DNA of 61,300 nt, from NCBI GenBank assembly GCA_021646405.1, contig SOER01000017.1, positions 1 to 61,300 on the forward strand. The letters run 5' to 3'. A program made the translations under genes and the position numbers. Below the pieces are notes generated by a model that was given only the letters and a program-made list of their open reading frames with translations, had not been told where the DNA came from and did not search any database. Position 1 is the stretch's first letter, and every line of letters starts with the position of its first letter. Source of the stretch: Candidatus Loosdrechtia aerotolerans (GTDB lineage Bacteria; Planctomycetota; Brocadiia; Brocadiales; Brocadiaceae). Of the stretch, positions 25,858-35,623 are shown piece by piece.

Positions 25858-26871
25858 ATGAAGACTGGCGTTATACTCATTTCGCATGGCAGTAAGTTAA
25901 ACACGGGCAATGACGGACTATTTGTTATTACTGATATGCTTCGTGCAATGAATCGGTGGGATATGGTAGAAGCTGCCTTTCTCCAACTGGCAGAACCGGG
26001 ATTCGAGGTTGTTGTTGAGAAGGCCGTAGAAAAGGGTGCCGGCCGGATTGTGGTGGTACCGCTGTTACTCTTCAAGGGGAATCATGTATATAAAGACATC
26101 CCGGAGATGATAGAGAATGAGAAAAGGAAGTATCCTGCTGTCGAGTTTATTTATGCAAACAATATTGGTGCAGATGAAAGAATTGCCCTGATTGCTGCAG
26201 ACAGGATTCATGAAGTATTAGTGGAGAAACAGTACGAAGGGAAGCCACGTATTGAGCAGCCACAGGCCATTGTTGACGAGAGTTTTGAGATTATTGACCG
26301 TCTTGTTGATTTAACATCGGTACCTGAACTGCACAAACCCGTTATCCAGCGTGCTATCCATGCGACAGGGGATACAGAATATGCATATAATTTGGTTTTT
26401 CATCCGGAGGCAGTCGGGGCGGGTATTCGATCACTGAAGAACGGAAAAAATATTGTTACGGATGTGAATATGGTTAAGTCGGGTATCAGTAAGGGGCCAG
26501 TGGAGAAATTTGGCGGGAAGATTATTTGTAAGATTGCCGAAAAAGAAGTTATCGATGATGCAAAACGTTCCGGTAAAACCCGTGCCATCGTAGCTATGCA
26601 GCATGCGGTACATGAGATGAAGGACGGGATCGTGGTCATTGGCAATGCCCCTACTGCTTTATTTGAGCTTATCCATCTTATGAAAGAAGGATTAGCACAA
26701 CCGGCCCTGGTGATAGGCATCCCGGTAGGGTTTGTGGGCGCTGTTGAGGCAAAATACGCAATAAAGAGCAGCCCGGTACCTTATATAACCAATACGAACC
26801 GTAAGGGCGGCAGCGCTGTGGCTGTATCGATTATAAATGCTATTATAAAATTGGCGAAGGAATATCATTGA
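25858..26871 (+). CDS. Fused CbiX cobaltochelatase-CbiC precorrin-8X methylmutase
   Basis: A 337-residue fusion of two cobalamin enzymes. Residues 1-120 are a short CbiX-type chelatase (VILISHGSKLNTGND, VVPLLLFKGNHVYKDIP) that inserts cobalt into sirohydrochlorin. Residues about 135-335 are CbiC (QAIVDESFEIIDRLVD, IQRAIHATGDTEYA, VITNA-like IGNAPTALFELI, GIPVGFVGAVEAK), which moves a methyl group from C11 to C12 to give hydrogenobyrinate or cobyrinate. The catalytic histidine of CbiC is in AIHATGD. The two steps are far apart in the pathway, so the fusion reflects gene coordination rather than channelling. It begins the cbiXC-D-E-L run. Confidence 0.9.
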   Translation: MKTGVILISHGSKLNTGNDGLFVITDMLRAMNRWDMVEAAFLQLAEPGFEVVVEKAVEKGAGRIVVVPLLLFKGNHVYKDIPEMIENEKRKYPAVEFIYANNIGADERIALIAADRIHEVLVEKQYEGKPRIEQPQAIVDESFEIIDRLVDLTSVPELHKPVIQRAIHATGDTEYAYNLVFHPEAVGAGIRSLKNGKNIVTDVNMVKSGISKGPVEKFGGKIICKIAEKEVIDDAKRSGKTRAIVAMQHAVHEMKDGIVVIGNAPTALFELIHLMKEGLAQPALVIGIPVGFVGAVEAKYAIKSSPVPYITNTNRKGGSAVAVSIINAIIKLAKEYH

Positions 26872-26923
26872 GTAACGTTTACCCGTGAAACTTTTGAATG
26901 CCAGAGAATTCCCGGGGTTTTTT

Positions 26924-28036
26924 ATGTCACTAAGATCCGGTTATACGACAGGAAGTTGTGCTGCAGCGGCAGCCAAGGCAGCTACTATCGGATTGTTTCA
27001 GGGGGGCATTCCTGATGATGTAGAGATTACTACCCCCATTGGGGTGAAGTTGAAACTGAAAATCCTGGATAAACACTTATCCGGTACTGAATCAAGCTGT
27101 GCAGTACAGAAAGATGCAGGGGATGACCCCGATGTAACGAATGGATGTAAGGTGTATGCACACATTAAGCGTATCGATTCAAAAACGGTAGAAATTGACG
27201 GTGGTGAAGGTGTTGGACGGGTAACAAAGCCCGGATTGCAAGTGCCTGTCGGCGAAGCTGCGATTAACCCTGTTCCGAGGCGTATGATTCAAGATGTTGT
27301 ACATGAGGTTATTGGTAATGACAGAGGAGTAAAGGTCGTAATTTCTGTGCCGGACGGGAAGGTCCTGGGGGAAAGGACGTGTAATCCACGGCTCGGCATT
27401 ATCGGTGGAATCTCTATTATTGGTACTACGGGAATTGTGAGGCCTATGTCGGAGGATGCCTTTAAAACCTCACTCCTGTGCGGACTTGATATTGCCCGGG
27501 CAGAGGGGCATGAAACGGTCGTGTTAGTTCCTGGCAGCCTTGGAGAACGTTCTGTTCTTCGTCTGGCGAATATTTCGAAAGAGCAGGTTGTTCAGACAAG
27601 TAATTTTATCGGTTTTATGCTTGATGAAGCTCAAAAAAGGCATTTTAAAAAAATTATTCTTGCAGGGCATCCGGGTAAATTAGCAAAACTATTACGGGGT
27701 GATTTTCATACCCATAGCGCCGTATCGAAACCTGCAAATGATATCCTTATCGGGATCATTCACCGTACTTCACGTTCAAAATCAATCCTCAATAGTCTGA
27801 AAGAGGTTTCTACCGTAGAAGGGATTATTGAATTATTACAGGATCATAACGCATCAATAATGGAAGAAGTGGCAGAAATGATAGAGGCTAAAGTCCTGGC
27901 ATTTTTCCGGGATAAGCAACCAAACAGTGTAATTAAGGCGGGCATAATTCTCTTTAATATGAAAGGTTCGGTTATCGGTATTTCAAGAAACGCTCAACTA
28001 TGGCTGAGTACTATAAAAACAAGGTTATTATCGTAG
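26924..28036 (+). CDS. cbiD: Cobalt-precorrin-5B C1-methyltransferase
   Basis: A 370-residue CbiD protein of the anaerobic cobalamin pathway, which methylates C1 of the corrin ring. The N-terminal signature MSLRSGYTTGSCAAAA is exact, and the middle block NPRRM-type PVPRRMIQDVV and NPRLGIIGGISIIGTTGIV follow. I chose the ATG at 26924 because it gives the conserved start; a GTG at 26885 would add 13 residues with no family resemblance. It begins 52 bases after cbiXC and overlaps cbiE by 37 bases, so translation is coupled. Confidence 0.92.
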   Translation: MSLRSGYTTGSCAAAAAKAATIGLFQGGIPDDVEITTPIGVKLKLKILDKHLSGTESSCAVQKDAGDDPDVTNGCKVYAHIKRIDSKTVEIDGGEGVGRVTKPGLQVPVGEAAINPVPRRMIQDVVHEVIGNDRGVKVVISVPDGKVLGERTCNPRLGIIGGISIIGTTGIVRPMSEDAFKTSLLCGLDIARAEGHETVVLVPGSLGERSVLRLANISKEQVVQTSNFIGFMLDEAQKRHFKKIILAGHPGKLAKLLRGDFHTHSAVSKPANDILIGIIHRTSRSKSILNSLKEVSTVEGIIELLQDHNASIMEEVAEMIEAKVLAFFRDKQPNSVIKAGIILFNMKGSVIGISRNAQLWLSTIKTRLLS

Positions 28037-28647
28037 GTTGTGGACCCGGGCAAAAGGCTTATATCTCCCCGAAAGCCCTCTATCATATTAAAAGAGCGGG
28101 TATCATAGTAGGAAGTCGCAGATTATTGAAACTCTTTCCGGGCATCAATGCCAAGAAAATAATTCTGGAGAAAAATTACCGGACAATGATTGATAAGATA
28201 GGTAAATGGAGATCTCAGGACCAAGTTGTTGTATTGGTGAGTGGTGACCCATGCTTTTTTAGTTATACGAAAATGATTGTAAAGGTTTTAGGGCGGGAAG
28301 CCTGTGTAATTATTCCTGGCATTAGCAGCATGCAGCTTGCCTTTGCAGCGGTTGGAGAGTGCTGGGACGACGCATGCTTTATGAGCTTGCATGGAAGAGA
28401 TACTGAGTATGAACAGCTTGTGAAAAAGGTTCGGGATTATAGCAAGGTTGGAATATTAACTGATAGTAAAAATACCCCCGCCGTGATTGCAGGGCAACTC
28501 ATAAAAAATGGTATCAGAGAAAGGCGTATGGTAGTGTGTGAAAATCTCTCTCTCCCGGAAGAACGCATCTATGACATAGATATACTCTCTGCGTTTCATA
28601 TAAGAACAAAGGGGATTGTGGTTGTGATCATAATGAAAAAACAATAG
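28000..28647 (+). CDS. cbiE: Precorrin-6Y/cobalt-precorrin-7 C5-methyltransferase
   Basis: A 215-residue stand-alone CbiE methyltransferase of the tetrapyrrole methylase fold. KVIIVGCGPGQKAYISPKA near the start is the SAM loop, followed by LVSGDPCFF and PGISSMQLAFAAVG. It methylates C5 of the corrin ring. In many bacteria CbiE is fused to CbiT (C15 methylation/decarboxylation); here the protein ends at normal CbiE length, so cbiT must lie elsewhere. It overlaps the end of cbiD by 37 bases. Confidence 0.9.
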   Translation: MAEYYKNKVIIVGCGPGQKAYISPKALYHIKRAGIIVGSRRLLKLFPGINAKKIILEKNYRTMIDKIGKWRSQDQVVVLVSGDPCFFSYTKMIVKVLGREACVIIPGISSMQLAFAAVGECWDDACFMSLHGRDTEYEQLVKKVRDYSKVGILTDSKNTPAVIAGQLIKNGIRERRMVVCENLSLPEERIYDIDILSAFHIRTKGIVVVIIMKKQ

Positions 28648-28702
28648 AGTAAATTTGTTACCAATAAAGCCGGATGAAAAAACGAAATTGTGTAATAGAA
28701 AA

Positions 28703-29413
28703 ATGAAAACAGGTAATTTTTATGGTATTGGTCTGGGACCGGGTGACCCTGGCCTTCTTACAGTAAAGGCAATCCACACTATTCAGGGTGCAGATTGTAT
28801 CTTTGTCCCGAAATCTGATTCGAAAGAGGACAGTATCGCACGGGAGATCGTTAAGGAGTTTATAAAGAATAAAAGGGTGATTGAGCAGGTTTACCCCATG
28901 ACAAAGGATAAATCATCCCTCAATAAGGCATGGCTTAAGGCTGCTCAGGAAATCTATGCAGAGATAATGGCCGGTCATACGGTAGCGTACCTGACGCTTG
29001 GTGATCCTTTAACCTTCAGTACCTATATTTATTTACTGCGTCAGTTACATACCCTCTTACCGGAACATATAATCCATACCATCCCCGGTATTACTTCATA
29101 TAATGCAGCCGCGTGTATCGCCAATTATCCACTCTTAACAGGGGATGAGAGACTGGCGGTGATTCCTGTGCCAACAGACGTGAATGAATTACGCCCTGTC
29201 CTGGAAATATTCGATACTGTTATTATGATGAAGGTAGCCAGGAGATTAGACGATGTGATTCAATTGCTTGAAGAAATGAAACTTACAGAAAATGCCGTAT
29301 TTGCATCATATATTGGACAAAAAAACGCATGCCTTACTTTTGATCTGATGTCTTTAAAGGGCAGTGGAAGAGGATATATGTCCGTTTTGATTGTAAGACG
29401 AAATAAACCTTAA
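28703..29413 (+). CDS. cbiL: Precorrin-2/cobalt-factor II C20-methyltransferase
   Basis: A 236-residue tetrapyrrole methylase with the N-terminal block NFYGIGLGPGDPGLLTVKA, VAYLTLGDPLTFSTYIYL, and HTIPGITSYNAAA. These match CbiL/CobI, the enzyme that methylates C20 early in the corrin pathway. I chose the ATG at 28703 for the conserved start; a TTG at 28655 would add 16 residues that look unrelated. It is the last gene of the cobalamin run and is followed by a strong bidirectional terminator. Confidence 0.88.
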   Translation: MKTGNFYGIGLGPGDPGLLTVKAIHTIQGADCIFVPKSDSKEDSIAREIVKEFIKNKRVIEQVYPMTKDKSSLNKAWLKAAQEIYAEIMAGHTVAYLTLGDPLTFSTYIYLLRQLHTLLPEHIIHTIPGITSYNAAACIANYPLLTGDERLAVIPVPTDVNELRPVLEIFDTVIMMKVARRLDDVIQLLEEMKLTENAVFASYIGQKNACLTFDLMSLKGSGRGYMSVLIVRRNKP

Positions 29414-29468
29414 AATTTTTATGTGAATAGTATGTGGAAGGTTTTATGGTTTATAGGAAACAAATAAA

Positions 29469-29510
29469 AAAAGCAGTAAGAAAGAATCGTTTCTTAATCT
29501 TACTGCTTTT
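29469..29510. terminator. Bidirectional terminator between cbiL and a secreted-protein gene
   Basis: A 13-bp stem AAAAGCAGTAAGA (29469-29481) pairs with TCTTACTGCTTTT (29498-29510); an inner AAGAA/TTCTT continues the stem. A-rich sequence on the left and T-rich on the right serve both convergent genes. Confidence 0.85.
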
Positions 29511-29534
29511 CTAATGTATAAAGATTGTTTCCTT

Positions 29535-30263
29535 TTATTGAAGGGGATGATCTATTAGTTTCGTACCGAAGGCGTGTGCTGTTTTTCCGATCCGGTATTC
29601 ACCATCTACTGCAACAATAACCTCTTTTGCCATGCTATTGGCAGATACATTGTCGGTTTCGCTATCAATGAGTATAACATCATAAGCTAGAGCCCAGTCC
29701 TTTATATCCTTATCCAGATCAACAAATAAAGATCCTATATGTTGTGATAATTCATTTTGTTCAGGAGTTACAAATGTCAATCTTATATTATTAAGGTTCA
29801 GTAAACGTTCCTGGTAAACCTTGCCTTTTTCGTAAGCTGGCTTGAATTCAGGTATGAACTCAGCAATCCTTCCAAGAGGAAGAGGACCATCTAAGAAAGT
29901 GATACAGTACTCTTTAACACGAAATGTTTTCTGCCCGTCTACCTCATCTTCACCATAATAGAACCTGAACTCAAAATTCTTCCCGTTCCTTGTGATGTAA
30001 TAAAGGTCATGGATCGTGACATCATATAAGAATTGTGCTTTCAGGATGGGTTCTTCTTCAGGTGTTATTATTACGTACCTTCTAAATGGTTCTTCTTCAC
30101 TATACAAGTAGTTAGGTGTTCCAAATTTTTCATTAACTTCTGCCTTTGTTAGGCCGATAATGCCATCAGCAAGGGTTTTACCGGCATGTACTTTACCGCT
30201 CCCCAAAAGACCAAAACCTAACAAACAGATAAAAGGCAGTACCAGGATTAATCTGTTTTTCAT
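29535..30263 (-). CDS. Secreted protein of unknown function
   Basis: A 242-residue protein with a clear Sec signal peptide ending after GSGKVHAG (cleavage near residue 27). The mature part starts with GIIGLTKAEVNEKFGTPNYLYSEE, reminiscent of SmpA/BamE-like beta domains, where a KxxV-xxxFGxP segment is common, but this is too weak for a family call. The rest is mixed alpha/beta with no cysteine. It has its own strong promoter (30349-30377) and a shared terminator, so it is monocistronic. The divergent neighbour also encodes a secreted protein, which suggests a common envelope theme. Confidence 0.7.
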   Translation of the reverse strand: MKNRLILVLPFICLLGFGLLGSGKVHAGKTLADGIIGLTKAEVNEKFGTPNYLYSEEEPFRRYVIITPEEEPILKAQFLYDVTIHDLYYITRNGKNFEFRFYYGEDEVDGQKTFRVKEYCITFLDGPLPLGRIAEFIPEFKPAYEKGKVYQERLLNLNNIRLTFVTPEQNELSQHIGSLFVDLDKDIKDWALAYDVILIDSETDNVSANSMAKEVIVAVDGEYRIGKTAHAFGTKLIDHPLQ

Positions 30264-30348
30264 AATACCAATTCCTTTCTTTTCTCCCTACATATGATAA
30301 AATTACATTTAATAATATCACAAGCACATAGATATTATAAGGATGATA

Positions 30349-30377
30349 AGTATATATATTTCCAAAATGTTTGTCAA
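30349..30377 (-). promoter_or_regulatory. Sigma-70-type promoter for the 29.5-kb secreted protein
   Basis: On the minus strand TTGACA (30377-30372), a 17-base spacer and TATACT (30354-30349). It gives a leader of about 80 bases before the ATG at 30263. Confidence 0.7.
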
Positions 30378-30433
30378 ATAATTAATTATGAAGAGGTAAA
30401 ACAAGCTGGTACCCGATTTCGGAAATTAAATAT

Positions 30434-30462
30434 TTGACAAGTTAACCTCTATCGGTTAAAAA
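30434..30462 (+). promoter_or_regulatory. Possible promoter for the 30.5-kb secreted protein
   Basis: TTGACA (30434-30439), a 17-base spacer and TAAAAA (30457-30462). The -10 box is weak (4 of 6). It lies 57 bases upstream of the ATG at 30520 and faces away from the promoter at 30349-30377. Confidence 0.45.
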
Positions 30463-30519
30463 TTCATATCCAATGTTCTGTATTCTGTGGGTTATATAAC
30501 TGTTCATGAAAGGAATACG

Positions 30520-31248
30520 ATGTTAAGAAGAATATCTGTGTTGATAATAACCTTACTTGTAATGTCGAATGTTTCACATGCTTTTGAGAAGGTAGGCACC
30601 CTCAGGGGCCGTATTTTAGATGGTTTTGGTAAACCTGTTTCGTTTGCAAATATTACTATTGTATCGAACTCGTCAAGATCGAGGGTTTCTTCTGATCCGG
30701 CAGGAAATTTTTCAGCAAGTTACAGCTCAGGCAATGTAAAATTAACCTTCGATAAAGAAGGATATGTTTCTCAATACATACCGTTATCGTTTGATGAGGC
30801 AACAGACATCTCTCTCGGTGATATTACCTTATGGAAGATACCACCAAAAGGCGGGCTTTTTGTTGTAGGTGATAATGCCTATAGAGAAATTAACAACGCA
30901 GAGCATTATTCTGAAAGCAGCAGTAAGGAAAGGCGATTTTATATAAAGGGATCCCCCACGGTAGTGAAAGGTCGTGAGATTGGCATTATTGATTTTCAAA
31001 CCGATAATCCTCTGGTAATTGGGAAGACACTGTATCGTGTTGATTCAAAAGGCTCGGTGGGAAGTATTATCTTTTACCCTTCCCGGGTATATAGTTTACA
31101 TAGAGAGAGGGATACGTACATAAAAATAGCTGATAATGTAGGTTTGAGGAGATTAAATTTACCGCCCGGAAGGTACTATTATACTATAGGAGAAATAACC
31201 ATACGGTCTAAAAACGGATTTGGATTCTATTTTGAGATATCTTCTTAG
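30520..31248 (+). CDS. Secreted protein with carboxypeptidase-regulatory-like domain
   Basis: A 242-residue exported protein. Residues 1-22 are a signal peptide. Residues about 27-105 match the carboxypeptidase-regulatory/Ig-like fold (LRGRILDGFGKPVSFANITI, DPAGNFSASYSSGNVKLTFDKEGYVSQ), a binding or stability module common in surface proteins. The C-terminal half is beta-rich and of unknown type. I chose the ATG at 30520 because AAAGGA lies 7 bases upstream and the signal peptide then begins directly; an upstream frame to 30487 has neither. Its end is only 8 bases from the convergent ftsH stop. Confidence 0.72.
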   Translation: MLRRISVLIITLLVMSNVSHAFEKVGTLRGRILDGFGKPVSFANITIVSNSSRSRVSSDPAGNFSASYSSGNVKLTFDKEGYVSQYIPLSFDEATDISLGDITLWKIPPKGGLFVVGDNAYREINNAEHYSESSSKERRFYIKGSPTVVKGREIGIIDFQTDNPLVIGKTLYRVDSKGSVGSIIFYPSRVYSLHRERDTYIKIADNVGLRRLNLPPGRYYYTIGEITIRSKNGFGFYFEISS

Positions 31249-31256
31249 AAAGTTCA

Positions 31257-33071
31257 TTATTCGCCGAGACTTGAAATGGTCTGAGACATTATCTTTCTGA
31301 GTTCCTCGCCCTCAATAACTTCTTTTTCAATGAGGGTTTTTGCAAGTTTTTGCAGTTTACCCTTATTTTCCTGAAGAATGCTCTTTACCCGCGCATAGGT
31401 ATCAAGGATAATCTTTTTAACCTCAATGTCAATTTCCTTTGAGGTTTCTTCGCTTGATTCCCGGCTTGAATATCCAAGTTCCAGGAACTGGGGCTTTCTT
31501 CTCTGGAATGACATGGGGCCCATTTTTTCACTCATGCCGTATTCCCTGACCATACTCATTGCAATATCAGTTGCCCGTTCCAGGTCATTTTGAGCACCTG
31601 TAGATACTTCATGGAAAATTAATTCTTCTGCTGCCCGGCCGCCGAGAAGCACAGCAAGCCGGTCTAATAACTCCGACCGTGTAAGCAGGTACCTGTCTTC
31701 GGTAGGTAGCTGAAGTGTATATCCAAGTGCAGCAATCCCGCGTGGGATAATTGAGATTCTATGGACCTTATCAGCTCCCGGAACAATTTCTGCCACAATA
31801 GCATGACCTAATTCATGATAGGCCACAATCTCCTGCTCTTTCTTGTTCATAACCCTCTGTTTCTTTTCCAGTCCGGCAACTACCCGGTTAATCGCCTCTT
31901 CAAAATCTTCCATTTCCACAGCAGCTTTTCCTCTTCTTGCGGCAAGAAGCGCTGCCTCATTAACGACATTTGCCAAATCTGCTCCAACAAATCCAGGTGT
32001 TCTTGCGGCAATGATTTTTAAATCTATATCTTTGCTTAACCGTATATTTTTACCATGAACTTTTAATATCTCTTCACGTCCTTTAATATCTGGTCTGTCT
32101 ACTAAGATATGCCTGTCAAACCTTCCTGGTCGTAGTAAGGCGGGATCAAGAATCTCTGGTCTATTCGTTGCAGCCATGATAATTACCCCTTTTCGGGTAT
32201 CAAACCCATCCATCTCAATAAGGAGTTGATTTAAGGTATGCTCACGTTCTTCGTGACCCCCGGCTATTGGTGCCAGCGAGCGTACCTTACCCAGGGCATC
32301 GAGTTCATCAATAAATATAATACAGGGGGCCTTTTCCTGCGCCTGCCCAAACAGATCGCGTACACGTGCAGCGCCTACCCCTACAAACATTTCAACAAAT
32401 GCAGATCCGCTTATTGAAAAGAATGGCACTTTTGCTTCACCGGCAACTGCTTTGGCAAGTAATGTTTTACCTGTACCTGTAGGTCCTACAAGTAATACCC
32501 CTTTGGGAATTTTTCCTCCGAGCCTCTGATATTTTTGCGGGTTTTTCAGGTAGTCGATAACCTCTTTGAGTTCTTCTTTTGCTTCTTCCACTCCGGCCAC
32601 ATCATCAAAGGTAACACCTGTGTCTCTATCAATATAGAGGGTTGCCCGGCTTTTTCCGATGGACATAAGTCCTCCAGCTCCCGCCCCTCCCCGGCGTAAC
32701 CGGGATATTAAAATCAAAAATATTATCATGGGTACCAACCAGAGTAAAAATAAGCCCTGACCCCATCCCCCCCCTCCTTCAGCTGCTGAAAATTTCACAT
32801 TGTGTTCAACGAGTTCCCTGACTAAGTTAGGGTCTTCTACCCTTACTGTCGTTACGCTTTTTCCCTCACGAGATTTTAAAACTCCTTTAATTTTCGTTGG
32901 ATAGAGAATTACTTCTTCAAATCTGTCCTCCTGAACTAATTTCAGGAAGTCACTATAGGGAATATTTTCTGTTTTACTTACAAATTCAGCATTGGTTATA
33001 CGGCATGATACGAGAATCGATACGAAGATGAGGAGTACTCCACCTGTTTTATAGAAATATGTCTTGTTCAT
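31257..33071 (-). CDS. ftsH: ATP-dependent zinc metalloprotease FtsH
   Basis: A 604-residue membrane AAA+ protease of typical length. Two membrane segments (about residues 7-26 and 108-126) flank the periplasmic region. The AAA domain follows with Walker A GPTGTGKT, Walker [12 protein letters not shown], and the second-region-of-homology [20 protein letters not shown]. The protease domain has the zinc motif HELGH (in [14 protein letters not shown]) and a downstream glutamate/aspartate ligand region. FtsH degrades membrane and some soluble proteins. A GAGGA ribosome-binding site precedes the ATG at 33071. Confidence 0.96.
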   Translation of the reverse strand: MNKTYFYKTGGVLLIFVSILVSCRITNAEFVSKTENIPYSDFLKLVQEDRFEEVILYPTKIKGVLKSREGKSVTTVRVEDPNLVRELVEHNVKFSAAEGGGGWGQGLFLLWLVPMIIFLILISRLRRGGAGAGGLMSIGKSRATLYIDRDTGVTFDDVAGVEEAKEELKEVIDYLKNPQKYQRLGGKIPKGVLLVGPTGTGKTLLAKAVAGEAKVPFFSISGSAFVEMFVGVGAARVRDLFGQAQEKAPCIIFIDELDALGKVRSLAPIAGGHEEREHTLNQLLIEMDGFDTRKGVIIMAATNRPEILDPALLRPGRFDRHILVDRPDIKGREEILKVHGKNIRLSKDIDLKIIAARTPGFVGADLANVVNEAALLAARRGKAAVEMEDFEEAINRVVAGLEKKQRVMNKKEQEIVAYHELGHAIVAEIVPGADKVHRISIIPRGIAALGYTLQLPTEDRYLLTRSELLDRLAVLLGGRAAEELIFHEVSTGAQNDLERATDIAMSMVREYGMSEKMGPMSFQRRKPQFLELGYSSRESSEETSKEIDIEVKKIILDTYARVKSILQENKGKLQKLAKTLIEKEVIEGEELRKIMSQTISSLGE

Positions 33072-33378
33072 TTTGTTATCCTCTTTATGCTTGTTTTTGG
33101 CATAATCCCTATAATCCTTCAGTTTGTAAAAAAAAGGTGTGGAAATTGTAAGTAGATTTGTATTGCCTGCTTAGAATATGATACCTATTATCTGTAATTT
33201 TAGCAACGTATAATTTATCGGTTTTTTTCTGTAGTTTTCTTCAGGTATACGGCTGGTATTCTGTTGATTCAGAAGATGATGTGCCATAAAATTAGCTTAT
33301 GAACGAAAAAGTTTATCGAAAAGGTTTTTCATTCAATGAAATAAAATTTCTGCAGAAAGGTATAAAGAGTTATTATAT
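33072..33378. other. Divergent region between ftsH and radical SAM gene
   Basis: A 307-base non-coding stretch holding the upstream regions of two divergent genes. An AAAGG segment (33356-33360) precedes the radical SAM gene. No strong -35/-10 pair or repeat was identified. Confidence 0.45.
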
Positions 33379-34305
33379 ATGTTTCAACCTGGTTACTTAT
33401 ATTTGTATAAAAGCGGTATCCTTTCCAAGAGGATCGAAAAGGCGCAAGCATTATTAAAAGATTGCCGGATATGCCCGAGGCGATGCGGGGCTAACAGACT
33501 CAAGAATAAAACAGGAGAGTGCAAAATTGGCCGGTTACCGAAGGTCTCAAGCTATGGCCCTCACACGGGTGAAGAGTCTCCCCTGGTTGGTTTACGCGGA
33601 TCCGGAACGATCTTTTTTACCTCTTGTAATCTGCGTTGCGTATTTTGTCAGAATTATGATATCAGCCATCTGAGAAAGGGGCATGAGATCTCTCTTGAAC
33701 GACTTGCACAGATGATGATCGAACTACAGGGAATGGGATGCCACAATATTAATTTTGTTACACCTACTCATGTTGTTCCTCAAATACTTGAGGCACTTCC
33801 CGTTGCTATTAAGGACGGTTTGAAAATACCGTTGGTTTATAACACCGGGGGATATGATCTTTTAGAAACCTTACAGTTATTGAACGGAATATTTGATATC
33901 TATATGCCTGATTTCAAGTTTTTTCATAACGAAGTTTCTGATAAGTTGTGTATGGCAAGAGATTATCCGCAGATTGCTATGGAGGCTGTCGGGGAGATGC
34001 ATAGACAGGTTGGTGACCTCGTGGTGGACAACCGGGGTATTGCAGAACGGGGGGTAATTGTGCGGCATCTTGTTATGCCTCATGAGTTGGCTGGTACACG
34101 TGAAGTTATGAGATTCCTGGCCCGGAAAATTTCCAAAAATACCTATGTTAATATTATGGACCAATATTATCCGTGGCATCTTTCTCATAAATATCCCGAG
34201 ATAAACCGCCGGATTCATAGCGAAGAATTTGAGCAGGCCATTCAGATAGCCCGGGAAGAGGGTATTTGCAGGTTGGATTCAGAAACAGGTGTCCGGCTCC
34301 GCTAA
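33379..34305 (+). CDS. Radical SAM protein, PflX-like
   Basis: A 308-residue radical SAM enzyme. The cluster-binding motif is CNLRCVFC (CX3CX2C), and an N-terminal cysteine block CRICPRRC plus GECKIG is typical of the PflX-like subgroup annotated as putative pyruvate-formate-lyase activases. The glycine-rich SAM region YNTGGYD and the DIYMPDFKFF strand are also present. The true substrate of this subgroup is not established; no glycyl-radical enzyme gene is seen nearby. Its stop is 16 bases before the flavoprotein gene, so the two are likely co-transcribed. Confidence 0.85.
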   Translation: MFQPGYLYLYKSGILSKRIEKAQALLKDCRICPRRCGANRLKNKTGECKIGRLPKVSSYGPHTGEESPLVGLRGSGTIFFTSCNLRCVFCQNYDISHLRKGHEISLERLAQMMIELQGMGCHNINFVTPTHVVPQILEALPVAIKDGLKIPLVYNTGGYDLLETLQLLNGIFDIYMPDFKFFHNEVSDKLCMARDYPQIAMEAVGEMHRQVGDLVVDNRGIAERGVIVRHLVMPHELAGTREVMRFLARKISKNTYVNIMDQYYPWHLSHKYPEINRRIHSEEFEQAIQIAREEGICRLDSETGVRLR

Positions 34306-34321
34306 GAGACTGGAAATACGA

Positions 34322-35557
34322 ATGGGCGATATCTATGATCTTATTGTTGTTGGTGGTGGTCCTGCCGGAATGATGGCTGCAGGACGTGCTGCTGAGCGGG
34401 GAAAAACGGTTATACTTCTTGAGAAAACACATCGTCCAGGCAGGAAACTTTTACTGTGCGCCTCAGGGCGATGTAATGTAACAAATACAGCACCCCCGGA
34501 TGTATTTCTTAACGTTTACGGGAGGGGAGGACCTTTTCTCCGCACCGCATTGGAAGTGTTTGATAATAAGAAATTGCGCTCATTTCTTTCATCATATGGT
34601 GTAGAGACAATTGAGGAGAATAAGGGAAGGGTTTTTCCTGAAAGCCAAAATGCAGGCTCGGTTTTAAAAATACTCGAGGCTTATTTGCATAATCATCATG
34701 GAAAGATACTGACTAATTCACCTGTTATATGCATAAAAAAAGAGGATATCAGTGTTTTTGAGGTAAAAACCCGTCAGGGAAATTTTGAGGGAAGAAATGT
34801 TTTAATTGCAACAGGGGGACTAAGTTATCCTGCGACAGGAAGTACGGGAGACGGTTATGCGCTGGCTGTATCTTTCAGTCATACAATCACCCCGCTATAC
34901 CCTGCCATTATTGCATTCGAAACTGCAGAAACATGGGTAAAATCGGTACAGGGAACGCCAATGAAAAATATCCATGTTACCGCCTATCAACAGAACAGGA
35001 AGATTGCGGAACATTTTGGAGAAGCACTTTTTACCCATTACGGTATTTCCGGTCCGGCAATTCTCGATATCAGTAAACGTCTTGTAGAATGTCTGTTAAA
35101 CGGCCCAATACAAATACGTATAGATTTTAAACCTCAGTATACACGTGAAGAACTTGATAGTATCCTTCTCACCAGAATTAAACAGCACGGCGGTAAAGCA
35201 ATAAAATCCTGTTTGACGTTTTTTATTCCGGAGAAGTTGGTTCCTGTTATGGTAAAACTCTCTTCTCTCGAACCGCAGAAGAAGGCATCGCAGATCACAA
35301 CGGGGGAAAGGAAGAAGATAGGAAAGCAGTTGAAAGGATTACCACTCACGTTGGTTCGCCATCGTCCGATACAGGAAGCCATTGTTACGGCTGGTGGTAT
35401 AAATCTGCATGAAGTAAATGCAAAAACGATGGAGTCAAAACGGATAACAGGGTTATATTTCGCAGGAGAGGTGCTTGATATTGATGGTCCAACGGGTGGA
35501 TTTAATCTGCAGGCAGCATTTTCCACCGGATATCTTGCCGGAAATTCTGTTAAGTAA
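34322..35557 (+). CDS. HI0933/YhiN-family FAD-dependent oxidoreductase
   Basis: A 411-residue flavoprotein of the HI0933/YhiN family. The dinucleotide loop LIVVGGGPAGMMAAGRAAE is followed by the family marker GRKLLLCASGRCNVTN, and near the end by ITGLYFAGEVLDIDGPTGGFN. These proteins fold like BaiN and some reduce steroids or other enoyl groups, but most are uncharacterised. I chose the ATG at 34322, after the radical SAM stop, since a GTG at 34289 would overlap that gene and add nonconserved residues. GGAAA lies upstream as a possible ribosome-binding site. Confidence 0.88.
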   Translation: MGDIYDLIVVGGGPAGMMAAGRAAERGKTVILLEKTHRPGRKLLLCASGRCNVTNTAPPDVFLNVYGRGGPFLRTALEVFDNKKLRSFLSSYGVETIEENKGRVFPESQNAGSVLKILEAYLHNHHGKILTNSPVICIKKEDISVFEVKTRQGNFEGRNVLIATGGLSYPATGSTGDGYALAVSFSHTITPLYPAIIAFETAETWVKSVQGTPMKNIHVTAYQQNRKIAEHFGEALFTHYGISGPAILDISKRLVECLLNGPIQIRIDFKPQYTREELDSILLTRIKQHGGKAIKSCLTFFIPEKLVPVMVKLSSLEPQKKASQITTGERKKIGKQLKGLPLTLVRHRPIQEAIVTAGGINLHEVNAKTMESKRITGLYFAGEVLDIDGPTGGFNLQAAFSTGYLAGNSVK

Positions 35558-35623
35558 AAAATGCTGATTGCTTTTTTCCCGGCGATGTGATATCTTTTGG
35601 CTCATTTCATTTTTACTATGATC

